Position numbers and translations under genes: made by a program
Shown here: one piece after another, positions 1 to 5,688 of the stretch
Layout of the letters: every line of letters starts with the position of its first letter
Position numbering within the stretch: the first letter of the stretch is position 1
Assembly (NCBI GenBank): GCA_022560215.1
Contig: JADFTO010000165.1
Span: 1-5,969 of the forward strand
Reading direction: 5' to 3'
DNA: 5,969 nt
Source: Pseudomonadota bacterium
GTDB taxonomy: Bacteria; Pseudomonadota; Alphaproteobacteria; Rhodospirillales; 2-02-FULL-58-16
Notes under the pieces: generated by a model
The model's database searches: none
The model's input: the letters and a program-made list of their open reading frames with translations, nothing else
Told to the model about the DNA's origin: nothing

Positions 1-764
1 AAATCCGCGTCGAAGCCGGCGACAAGGTCGAGGTCGGGGCGATCCTCGGACTCATCGAGGAAGGCGCCGCCGGCGAGCCGCCCGCTCCGGTTGAGACGCC
101 CGCGCCCGCGCCCGAGCCCAAGCCGGAGCCGGAGATTCCGGCCACCGCCGCCCTGCACAGCCTGTCGCCGGCGGTGCGCAAGCTGGTGGCCGACAATGAC
201 CTCGACCCGTCGTCGATCCCGGCGACCGGCAAGGACGGCCGCATCACCAAGGGCGACGTTCTCAAGGCGATCGACGCCGCCGCCCCGCAACCGGCCCCTG
301 CCTCTCAACCGGAAAGGGGCGGCGGGGAGAAAGCCCCCGGCGGGGCCGCGACGGAGCCGCCTCCGGCCCAGCCGCCGAAGCAGGCTGCCGAGCGCATGGA
401 AATCCCCGTGGAAAATCTCGCCGTCGGCGTCGTCAATGCCCTGGGGGACGGTCTGTCGGCGGTCCTCGGCGCGGGCAAATCGGTCCTCGGCGCGGGCGCG
501 GCCAAGATTTCAGCCCTGTCGAAAAGGGACAAACGGGAACTGCCGTCCGGCACCATCCCCGTGGAGCCCCTGACCAACGGGATCGTTAGTGCCCTCGGTG
601 ACGGCGTCAGCGTGGTGGTTGAGAAAAGCAGGTCGATCGGGACTTTTGTCGCCTCGAATGTGATGGATAAAGCGCCGGCCATCGCCACCGCGGGGCTCGA
701 TTTGTTTTGCGAATTTGCGGCCGGGATAACGGACAAGCTGTTCGGCGGGAAAAGGAATACGTGA
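1..764 (+). CDS. E2-like lipoyl/E3-binding-domain protein fused to two magnetosome-motif copies (5' partial)
   Basis: The start lies outside the window; the first whole codon is at position 3 and 253 residues are visible. Visible residues 1-22 (IRVEAGDKVEVGAILGLIEE and on) match the last strands of a biotinyl/lipoyl domain; the lipoyl lysine would be upstream. Residues 23-53 are a Pro/Ala/Glu linker. Residues 54-91 (LSPAVRKLVADNDLD, then TGKDGRITKGDVLKAI) match the peripheral-subunit-binding domain by which 2-oxoacid dehydrogenase E2 proteins hold E3 or E1, and look closest to alphaproteobacterial SucB. No catalytic acyltransferase domain follows. A second linker leads to two copies of the motif shared with the next two genes (from residues 132 and 183), ending with a hydrophobic C-terminal helix. 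The domain calls are family knowledge. A role as a MamJ-like adaptor next to mamK is inference from position; no mamJ homology is established. The reading frame is continuous and composition does not change between the E2-like and motif parts. Confidence 0.8.
   Translation, partial: IRVEAGDKVEVGAILGLIEEGAAGEPPAPVETPAPAPEPKPEPEIPATAALHSLSPAVRKLVADNDLDPSSIPATGKDGRITKGDVLKAIDAAAPQPAPASQPERGGGEKAPGGAATEPPPAQPPKQAAERMEIPVENLAVGVVNALGDGLSAVLGAGKSVLGAGAAKISALSKRDKRELPSGTIPVEPLTNGIVSALGDGVSVVVEKSRSIGTFVASNVMDKAPAIATAGLDLFCEFAAGITDKLFGGKRNT
396..509 (+). repeat. Shared motif copy 1 (protein level, 38 residues)
   Basis: This copy begins MEIPVENLAVGVVNALGDG and runs into a Gly/Ala-rich stretch. It has 14 of 24 residues identical to copy 2 and 12 of 24 identical to the copy in the third gene (hand counts over the first 24 positions). 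Six positions are invariant in all four copies: I3, V5, E6, L8, G11 and G19. Confidence 0.85.
460..497 (+). repeat. 17-bp tandem direct repeat
   Basis: The sequence CGGTCCTCGGCGCGGGC occurs at 460-476 and again at 481-497, in the same reading frame. It encodes a doubled VLGAG unit (AVLGAGK then SVLGAGA) inside shared motif copy 1. It looks like a small in-frame duplication; the other three motif copies do not have it. Confidence 0.85.
549..662 (+). repeat. Shared motif copy 2 (protein level, 38 residues)
   Basis: This copy begins GTIPVEPLTNGIVSALGDG and continues into a VVEKSRSIG segment. It is the second copy in the same protein, separated from the first by a short charged spacer (SKRDKRELPS), and has the six invariant positions seen in all copies. 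Confidence 0.85.
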
Positions 765-822
765 GGATTCTTGGTGAAGACAGAACGCCAGGGAGCTTTT
801 TAGCAAGGAAGGGATCCGTGAC

Positions 823-1182
823 ATGGCAGGCAAGGATAAAGGCAAGAAAACGGCCAAAAGGAAGACCAAGTTCCGGGTCCCGAACAGGCCGGTCGAGTTC
901 AGCGAAGACGAAGGTTTCAAGGCCAAGGCGAAATCATCGTCGAAGGCCGGGACCGAGGAAATCGAGGTCGAGGATTTGCTGGACGGGCTTGTTAGCGTCT
1001 TCGGCGAAGGGCTTGGCACGGTCCTCGACAAGTCTTCAACCGTCGGCGCCGGTTTGTTGTCGGATGTGCGGTCCGCGGCCCGCTCGGCGGTGTCCGCCGC
1101 CGTGGGCGGGGTGGTCAAGGTTTGCCGGATTGTCGAGGACGCCGTCGGCGAGAAGGATCCCGGTTTTCGGGACAAGGGATGA
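823..1182 (+). CDS. Small basic protein with one shared magnetosome-region motif
   Basis: I do not recognise this as a named family. The 119-residue product starts at an ATG preceded by AAGGAAGGGA (805-814), a good ribosome binding site 8 bases upstream. Residues 1-45 are Lys/Arg-rich, with 14 basic and 6 acidic residues, and look disordered. Residues 45-82 hold the motif found twice in the preceding gene and once in the next (EEIEVEDLLDGLVSVFGEG, followed by LDKSSTVGAG). Residues 83-109 form an Ala/Val-rich amphipathic or weakly hydrophobic helix with no clear transmembrane segment. It lies 58 bases after the previous gene, so it is probably co-transcribed. The motif and the location upstream of mamK suggest a magnetosome-associated cytoplasmic or membrane-peripheral protein; this is inference. 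Confidence 0.78.
   Translation: MAGKDKGKKTAKRKTKFRVPNRPVEFSEDEGFKAKAKSSSKAGTEEIEVEDLLDGLVSVFGEGLGTVLDKSSTVGAGLLSDVRSAARSAVSAAVGGVVKVCRIVEDAVGEKDPGFRDKG
955..1068 (+). repeat. Shared motif copy 3 (protein level, 38 residues)
   Basis: This copy begins EEIEVEDLLDGLVSVFGEG. It is the most diverged of the four, with Glu replacing the Pro at motif position 4, but it keeps all six invariant positions. Confidence 0.8.
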
Positions 1183-1204
1183 TCCCTGGGGATGCCGGGT
1201 TTTT

Positions 1205-1209
1205 GGAGG
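1205..1209 (+). promoter_or_regulatory. Ribosome binding site of the third motif gene
   Basis: A perfect GGAGG core. It is 5 bases before an in-frame TTG (1215) and 11 bases before ATG (1221). The ATG is preferred here because TTG starts are rarer, but the spacing leaves the start open by two codons. Confidence 0.7.
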
Positions 1210-1220
1210 CGTAATTGATC

Positions 1221-1718
1221 ATGGTTTTCGGAATTCCATCCTTTCGGGAAGCCCTCAGGAAGTTGGGCCTGGGTGACGGTGCGCCGGAGGATGAGATCGG
1301 CGCCGTTCCAGAAGGTGAGAGCAGCGATGCTCCGCCTGAAGAGGCTGTCAGCATCCCGCAGGAGGCGCCAGCCGGCGTGACGCCGGCGTCGGCAGACTGG
1401 GACATGCCGTTCCCGGATGACGAGGCGACCAAAACGGCCAGCCCCGCGGGCTGGTCTTCGCCAACGGATTCCCGGCCGCTATCCGGGGCCCAGGAGATCC
1501 CCGTTGAGGATTTGTCCATCGGGATCTTTAACGCCTTGAGCGACGGCATCGGTTCGCTCGTCAGGACAACCTCTTCGGCGGGCTCCCTTGCCGCTACCGA
1601 GGCCCGGCTCAGGGTGAAGGCGATCAGGTCCGAATCCGCGAGTGAATTTAGGGCGCTGCGCAAGTTCGTAACCAAACTCGTGCGCGGCACGAAGGACGAA
1701 AAGAGTAACCAGGTTTGA
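1221..1718 (+). CDS. Acidic Pro-rich protein with one shared magnetosome-region motif
   Basis: I do not recognise this as a named family. The product is 165 residues from ATG 1221, or 167 from TTG 1215. It opens with a short amphipathic segment (MVFGIPSFREALRKLGLG). Residues 21-70 hold 14 Asp/Glu and no Lys/Arg, with many Pro and Ala, and are probably disordered. The shared motif starts at residue 91 (QEIPVEDLSIGIFNALSDG). The C-terminus (about 128-160) is a basic helix. It sits directly before mamK, the place mamJ occupies in Magnetospirillum, and MamJ also has a long acidic region and a MamK-binding role. That makes a MamJ analogue plausible, but I see no alignable MamJ sequence and assign no symbol. 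Confidence 0.78.
   Translation: MVFGIPSFREALRKLGLGDGAPEDEIGAVPEGESSDAPPEEAVSIPQEAPAGVTPASADWDMPFPDDEATKTASPAGWSSPTDSRPLSGAQEIPVEDLSIGIFNALSDGIGSLVRTTSSAGSLAATEARLRVKAIRSESASEFRALRKFVTKLVRGTKDEKSNQV
1491..1604 (+). repeat. Shared motif copy 4 (protein level, 38 residues)
   Basis: This copy begins QEIPVEDLSIGIFNALSDG and continues with a Ser/Thr-rich TTSSAG segment. It is the last of the four copies before mamK. Confidence 0.85.
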
Positions 1719-1766
1719 AGCCAGTTTAATTTCCCTGGACGCGGCGGTGACGATATCGGGGCGTTC

Positions 1767-1826
1767 AGGGAGAACCGAAATATGACGGATGAACAAAGGA
1801 TAACGCTGTGGCTGAAGAGTTTGTGA
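1767..1826 (+). promoter_or_regulatory. Possible 14-residue leader peptide overlapping the mamK start
   Basis: AGGGAGAA (1767-1774) lies 7 bases before ATG 1782, which opens a 14-codon frame (MTDEQRITLWLKSL) ending in TGA at 1824-1826. This frame overlaps the first 19 bases of mamK in another frame. The ribosome binding site looks at least as good as that of mamK, so translation here could couple to or tune mamK translation. Chance occurrence is quite possible. Confidence 0.3.
1795..1800 (+). promoter_or_regulatory. mamK ribosome binding site
   Basis: AAAGGA lies 7 bases before GTG 1808. An in-frame TGA at 1790-1792 with no other start codon between it and 1808 fixes GTG 1808 as the first possible start. 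Confidence 0.75.
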
Positions 1827-2869
1827 CAAACGTGGTTGATGCCGGCCCTGGCGGCCCGCTTCTGGTTGGTTTCGATCTCGGGACCTCATGGACGGAGGTT
1901 ATGACAAACCGCGGTCACCGGGAACTTATCCGTTCGGTGGTCGGTTACCCGAGGGACATGATCGGCGTCAAGTTGTTGGGCGAGCCGTTCGTGGTCGGGG
2001 AAAAGGCGTTCGAGATGCGGTCCTACGTCGACCTTCGCAGCCCGCTGAAGGAAGGGGTTCTGAAGGAATTCGTCGAACGGGATTTCGAGGTCGCGCGCAA
2101 TTTCGTCGGCCACGTGATCGGTAACCTCAACCCGGGCGGGGAAGAGGAAGTCTGCGTCATCGTCGGCGTTCCGGCGCGCGCGTCGAATATCAACAAGGAC
2201 CTGCTGGTGAAGGTTTTCCGGGAATTCACGGACGTGGTGCAGTTGATTTCCGAACCGTTCCTGGTGGCGTACAGCCAGGGGACCCTGGTCAACTGCCTGG
2301 TCATCGACATCGGCGCGGGCACGGTCGACATCTGCGCGTTGAAGGGCGCCATGCCGGGTGAGAAGTCTCAGGTTACGGTGAACCGGGCGGGGAACTTCGT
2401 CGACGCGAGGCTGGAAGCACTGATTGTCGAGACCTATCCGGGCGTCCAGACGAACCGCTACATCGTGTGCAAGCTGAAGGAAGAGCACGGCTACGTGGGC
2501 CAAGCGGAGGCACAGATCATCGCCGATTTTCGCGCCGACGGCAAACCGGTTTCCTATGACATTACCGAGGCGGTGGGCACGGCGTGCGAGATGCTGTTGC
2601 CGGGGATCACGGAAGGTGTGGAACGGCTGATCCGGACGGTTTCGCCGGAAGACCAGGAAACCATGTTGCAGAATATTTTCGTCGCCGGCGGCGGTTCGCG
2701 GATCAAGGGGATCGATCAGTTCATCGCCGACGCACTCGGCGATTACGGCGACGTCGGCGTGACCTGCGTCAAGGACCCAACCTATGCGGTCGCCATGGGG
2801 GCGTTGAAGCTGGCGTCTGAATTGCCGCCACAGTACTGGGAACAATTGGGCAGTGTCACCGATTACTGA
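1808..2869 (+). CDS. mamK: MamK, actin-like magnetosome filament protein
   Basis: MamK polymerises with ATP into cytoplasmic filaments that position magnetosome chains. The 353-residue product is close to the usual length of about 350. Actin-fold motifs are in order: phosphate-1 loop GFDLGTSWTEV (21-31), the MamK signature SVVGYPRDMIGVKLLG (43-58) and AFEMRSY (67-73), catalytic-region SEPF (E149), phosphate-2 VIDIGAGTVDICALKG (165-180), and the adenosine motif FVAGGGSRIKG (291-301). E149 and D167 correspond to the E143 and D161 studied in the AMB-1 protein, so an active ATPase is expected. The C-terminus ELPPQYWEQLG matches Magnetospirillum MamK almost exactly. It starts at GTG. mamL follows 45 bases later, in the same order as known mamAB operons. 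Confidence 0.97.
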   Translation: MAEEFVTNVVDAGPGGPLLVGFDLGTSWTEVMTNRGHRELIRSVVGYPRDMIGVKLLGEPFVVGEKAFEMRSYVDLRSPLKEGVLKEFVERDFEVARNFVGHVIGNLNPGGEEEVCVIVGVPARASNINKDLLVKVFREFTDVVQLISEPFLVAYSQGTLVNCLVIDIGAGTVDICALKGAMPGEKSQVTVNRAGNFVDARLEALIVETYPGVQTNRYIVCKLKEEHGYVGQAEAQIIADFRADGKPVSYDITEAVGTACEMLLPGITEGVERLIRTVSPEDQETMLQNIFVAGGGSRIKGIDQFIADALGDYGDVGVTCVKDPTYAVAMGALKLASELPPQYWEQLGSVTDY

Positions 2870-2914
2870 TCGGGACGATGGCCGGAATGATGGTGGAACC
2901 CGGAGAAGCATGCC

Positions 2915-3157
2915 GTGCTGAGAATGATCGTTTACCTGTTTATCGGCGCCTCGGTGGTGCTCTTCGCGTCGCAAAACCTGGAGATCGTCCCCGTCTACAT
3001 CTTCACGGGGGCCGCCATCGAGGTGCCGTTGATCATGATCGTCGCCGTTTCGTTCTTCGCCGGGTTCGTGACCGCGATTATCGGCGTTATCCAGAAGGCG
3101 GTTCGGCGCCACAAACGCAAGGGCAGAGTCATGATCGATCCACGGCGCAGCATGTGA
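2915..3157 (+). CDS. mamL: MamL, small magnetosome membrane protein
   Basis: MamL is needed for formation of magnetosome membrane invaginations in Magnetospirillum. The 80-residue product matches the usual length of about 78. It has two hydrophobic helices (about residues 4-20 and 36-59) around a short loop with ASQNLEIVPV, a layout resembling the LapA family, followed by a strongly basic tail (61-78: KAVRRHKRKGRVMIDPRR) as seen in known MamL. The start is GTG with GGAGAA (2902-2907) 7 bases upstream; an ATG at 2910 is out of frame and stops after three codons. The location between mamK and mamM supports the call more than sequence identity, which is modest in this short protein. Confidence 0.92.
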   Translation: MLRMIVYLFIGASVVLFASQNLEIVPVYIFTGAAIEVPLIMIVAVSFFAGFVTAIIGVIQKAVRRHKRKGRVMIDPRRSM

Positions 3158-3255
3158 TGACGATGAAATTAAACGGCAAGCCCGGAAATTCAGAACCGGT
3201 TCATGGCTCCCACCCGGGGCGCGATGGCCGGCCGGGCGGAAGAGGATAGAGGCAA
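3158..3255 (+). other. mamL-mamM intergenic region
   Basis: This 98-base gap contains the mamM ribosome binding sequence (AGAGGATAGAGG, 3241-3252). A 30-codon frame begins at ATG 3157, overlapping the mamL stop as TGATG, and ends at TAG 3247-3249. Its product has no recognisable features. I see no convincing terminator or promoter. Confidence 0.5.
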
Positions 3256-4161
3256 ATGAGATACAAAAAATGTATCCGATGTTCGCGGACGGTCGGCTGG
3301 GTCGGTCTGGTTAGCAGTGCCGTCCTGATGGTCATGAAGGCTTTCGTCGGACTGGTTTCGGGGTCTCAGGCGATGGTCGCGGACGCCATGTATTCGGCCA
3401 AGGACCTGGTCAGTTCGTTGATGGTTATCGTCGGCATGTCGATGTCCGAAAAAACCCTGGACCGCGAACACCCGTACGGCCACGGCAAGGTGGAATTCAT
3501 CCTGTCGATGTTTGTCAGCATCATTTTCCTTGTCATCACGGCGTCCCTGATGGTCTACGCCGTCGGCACGCTCTTCGACGACACCATCCACCCCAAACCC
3601 CACCTGATCGCCCTCTGGGCGGCCTTCCTGTGCATCGCCGTGAACATGAGCCTGTATTACTACTCGCGGTGCGTTTCCATCGAATCCAACAGCCCCTTGG
3701 TGAGAACGCTCTCCAAGCACCACCATGCCGACGCCGCTTCATCGGCGGCCGTGGCCTGTGGAATTATCGGCTCGCATTATTTCAATATGCCGTGGATCGA
3801 TACCGCGGTCGCGGCGCTGGAAACGGCCCACCTGTTGTACCTGGGCGGGGATGTTTTCTGGGATTCGGCCAAGGGGCTGATGGACCGCAACATCGAAGAC
3901 ACGACCCACAACCGGATCAAGGAACTGGTGGAAGGCGTCGAAGGCGTCGAGGAAGTGACATCCCTTCGGTCCCGTTATGTGGGCCAGGACATTTTCTCGG
4001 AAGTCATCATCGGCGTGGATTCCGGGATCTCGGTCATGGCCGCCAGCGCCATCGCCGAGGCGGTCAAGCAAAACGTCGCCAAGGCGATACCGCGCCTGGG
4101 CTCATTCCAGGTTCGAAGCGAGGGCATAAGCGCCACCGCCATGGAAAAGGTGGAGGCCTGA
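3256..4161 (+). CDS. mamM: MamM, magnetosome cation diffusion facilitator (iron transporter)
   Basis: MamM is a CDF-family transporter of the magnetosome membrane that imports ferrous iron into the vesicle, working with MamB. The 301-residue product is shorter than the 318 of Magnetospirillum, the loss being in the C-terminal tail. Long stretches match closely: GWVGLVSSAVLMVMKAFVG, SQAMVADAMYS, EHPYGHGKVEFILSM and RYVGQDI. The transport-site residues fall at exactly the known positions: Y46, D50, H155 and D159 (KHHHAD). About six membrane helices lie within residues 12-205, followed by a cytosolic domain. In that domain the metal-binding residues known from the MSR-1 protein are mostly changed: W247 is Phe, D249 is Glu, H264 is Ser and H285 is Gln, while E289 is kept. 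The start is ATG with a purine-rich ribosome binding site. Confidence 0.97.
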   Translation: MRYKKCIRCSRTVGWVGLVSSAVLMVMKAFVGLVSGSQAMVADAMYSAKDLVSSLMVIVGMSMSEKTLDREHPYGHGKVEFILSMFVSIIFLVITASLMVYAVGTLFDDTIHPKPHLIALWAAFLCIAVNMSLYYYSRCVSIESNSPLVRTLSKHHHADAASSAAVACGIIGSHYFNMPWIDTAVAALETAHLLYLGGDVFWDSAKGLMDRNIEDTTHNRIKELVEGVEGVEEVTSLRSRYVGQDIFSEVIIGVDSGISVMAASAIAEAVKQNVAKAIPRLGSFQVRSEGISATAMEKVEA

Positions 4162-4208
4162 TCCACGGGCTGTATTCGGATCGGCAATGGATAAACGATT
4201 TGTAACGC

Positions 4209-4213
4209 GAGGG
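4209..4213 (+). promoter_or_regulatory. mamN ribosome binding site
   Basis: GAGGG lies 8 bases before GTG 4222 but only 2 bases before GTG 4216. The spacing favours the second GTG as the mamN start. Confidence 0.6.
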
Positions 4214-4221
4214 CTGTGACT

Positions 4222-5538
4222 GTGAACGCCGGGGTAACCATTTTCGTTTTCGTGATCGTGTTCGCGCAGATCTACTTCGGGACGCTGGACCGGCGTCTTG
4301 CCGTTCTGTTGGGCGCCGGCGTCATCTTCGTTTACGGACTCGCGGCGGGTTTCCTGACCCCGCGCATGGTGATCGACGCCATCTATTTCGAGGTCCTGGC
4401 CCTGATCTTCGGCATGTCGGCCATTTCCGTGCTTTTGGCCCGGTCCGGCCTGTATTCGCTGATTGCCAAGCACACGGTTTCGCGGGCTTTGGGTAATGGA
4501 TGGTGGGTATTGATCTCGCTTTCCCTGGTCACCTACGGCCTCTCCCTGACGGTCAACAACCTGGCGACCATGGTTGTCATACTGCCGGTGACGCTGACGG
4601 TCTGCTTGCACATGAAGCTCAACCCGGCGCCCTTGCTGATCGCCGAAATCATGGCCTCGAACCTTGGCGGCGCCTCGACCATGGTCGGAGATTTTCCCAA
4701 CATGATTATCTCCTCGGCGGGGAATTTGCATTTCCTGGACTTCATCGGCGGCATGATGGCGCCCTGCGTGATGCTGCTGGCGGTGATGCTGGGGTATTTC
4801 CATTTCCACCGGGCCAAATTCGATCCCGAAACCGGCCCCCCCGGCGCCCGGATCAAAGCGAACCCGGATCTGCAGGATCCGGTCATCGACCGGCGTTTGA
4901 TGAATACCGGTTTGACCATTCTGGGCATGGTTCTGGTCGGCTTCCTGTTCACCGAAGTGATCGGATTGCGCCCGGGCTGGATCGCGGTCACGGCCGGCGC
5001 CTTGGTTTTGATTTTTGCCGGGCGGGGCTGGGAAACGGATTGGTTCACTGCCTGCGGCGGCCACGACATCGTGTTCTTTATCGGCCTTTTCGTCATGGTC
5101 GGCGGACTGGTCGCCGCGGGCACCCTGGACGGGGTTCTCTGGTTCATCGAGACCGTCGGCGGCGGAAACGGGCTTCGGATGATGCTGGTGCTGATGTGGA
5201 TCGCCGCCATTTCGACGATCTTTCTCAATGCCGGGGCGGCGACGGCTTTTTTCGTCCCCGTGGCGTCCAACCTTCATGCGGGTCTGGCCGATCCGGCCGT
5301 CTATTGGGCGTTGTCGCTGGGGGTTCTGGCCGGGTCCTCGGCGGCGTTGACGGGCGCCACCGCCGGTCCGGTCGCCGCATCGCATCTGGATCGTTTCGTC
5401 AAAGACCATCCCGAAATGCAGAATTTCATGACCTCCGGGGTCCGGCTCGATTTTCGGGGGTATTTGCGCTGGGGAATGCCCGTGATGGGAATCTTTTTAA
5501 TGATTTCAAGCCTCTATATCATAATCATCGCCAAATAA
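4222..5538 (+). CDS. mamN: MamN, ArsB/NhaD-like magnetosome ion transporter
   Basis: MamN is a polytopic membrane protein of the ion transporter (ArsB/NhaD-like) superfamily, proposed to move protons or cations across the magnetosome membrane; the transported ion is not proven. The product is 438 residues from GTG 4222 (440 from GTG 4216), against about 437 in Magnetospirillum. About ten to twelve hydrophobic helices are visible. Family motifs, numbered from GTG 4216, are YFEVLALIFGMSAISVLLAR (57-76), the signature ASNLGGASTMVGDFPNMI (147-164; other family members have DPPN where MamN has DFPN), ACGGHDIVFFIGLFVMVGG (279-297) and SAALTGATAG (375-384). The C-terminal RWGMPVMGIF matches known MamN, so the gene is complete. 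The last 17 codons are unusually AT-rich (about 31% GC). The gene follows mamM by 60 bases. Confidence 0.96.
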   Translation: MNAGVTIFVFVIVFAQIYFGTLDRRLAVLLGAGVIFVYGLAAGFLTPRMVIDAIYFEVLALIFGMSAISVLLARSGLYSLIAKHTVSRALGNGWWVLISLSLVTYGLSLTVNNLATMVVILPVTLTVCLHMKLNPAPLLIAEIMASNLGGASTMVGDFPNMIISSAGNLHFLDFIGGMMAPCVMLLAVMLGYFHFHRAKFDPETGPPGARIKANPDLQDPVIDRRLMNTGLTILGMVLVGFLFTEVIGLRPGWIAVTAGALVLIFAGRGWETDWFTACGGHDIVFFIGLFVMVGGLVAAGTLDGVLWFIETVGGGNGLRMMLVLMWIAAISTIFLNAGAATAFFVPVASNLHAGLADPAVYWALSLGVLAGSSAALTGATAGPVAASHLDRFVKDHPEMQNFMTSGVRLDFRGYLRWGMPVMGIFLMISSLYIIIIAK

Positions 5539-5688
5539 AATTAAGATGAGAATCGTAGAATGTAAATATGATAAACGCAACAATAAAAATAAATCAAAAA
5601 ATGAGAACATTTTACTCAGTATGCTACTTATCAGCATTAACTAGGATTCCCTTATAAACAAGAAACATTACACTGATTGGAGACCAAA
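5539..5688. other. AT-rich spacer marking an abrupt composition break
   Basis: This 150-base stretch is about 28% GC by hand count, against a clearly GC-rich mam region. It contains no credible gene, no strong terminator hairpin after mamN and no clear promoter. A 32-codon frame (5546-5644) lacks a ribosome binding site and is Asn/Lys-rich, as random AT-rich sequence would be. The place expected for mamO is taken by unrelated sequence. A chimeric assembly join or an island boundary lies here. Confidence 0.75.

Noticed and set aside
1..270. Full 2-oxoglutarate dehydrogenase E2 (sucB) gene
   Set aside because: The lipoyl and E3-binding parts resemble SucB, but the catalytic acyltransferase domain with its HxxxD motif is absent and is replaced by the motif repeats.
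510..1175. 221-codon open frame on the minus strand spanning the first two genes
   Set aside because: It is Ser/Pro/Thr-rich with no domain and crosses two well-supported forward genes with good ribosome binding sites.
1886..3112. 408-codon open frame on the minus strand
   Set aside because: It lies opposite mamK and mamL, which are confidently identified. The product is His/Arg/Asp-rich with no recognisable domain, typical of the antisense shadow of GC-rich coding DNA.
2878..3249. 123-codon forward frame overlapping mamL
   Set aside because: It overlaps mamL in another frame and its translation is Arg/Gly/His-rich and featureless; only its last 30 codons fall outside mamL.
4102..5409. 435-codon open frame on the minus strand
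   Set aside because: It lies opposite mamN; its low-complexity Gln/His/Arg/Gly-rich translation is a shadow of the hydrophobic MamN coding sequence.
5621..5637. Hairpin ATGCT-7 nt-AGCAT as a possible terminator
   Set aside because: The stem is only 5 bp with no following T run, so it is not a credible intrinsic terminator.
5546..5644. 32-codon frame in the AT-rich spacer
   Set aside because: There is no convincing ribosome binding site and the Asn/Lys-rich translation is what random AT-rich DNA gives.
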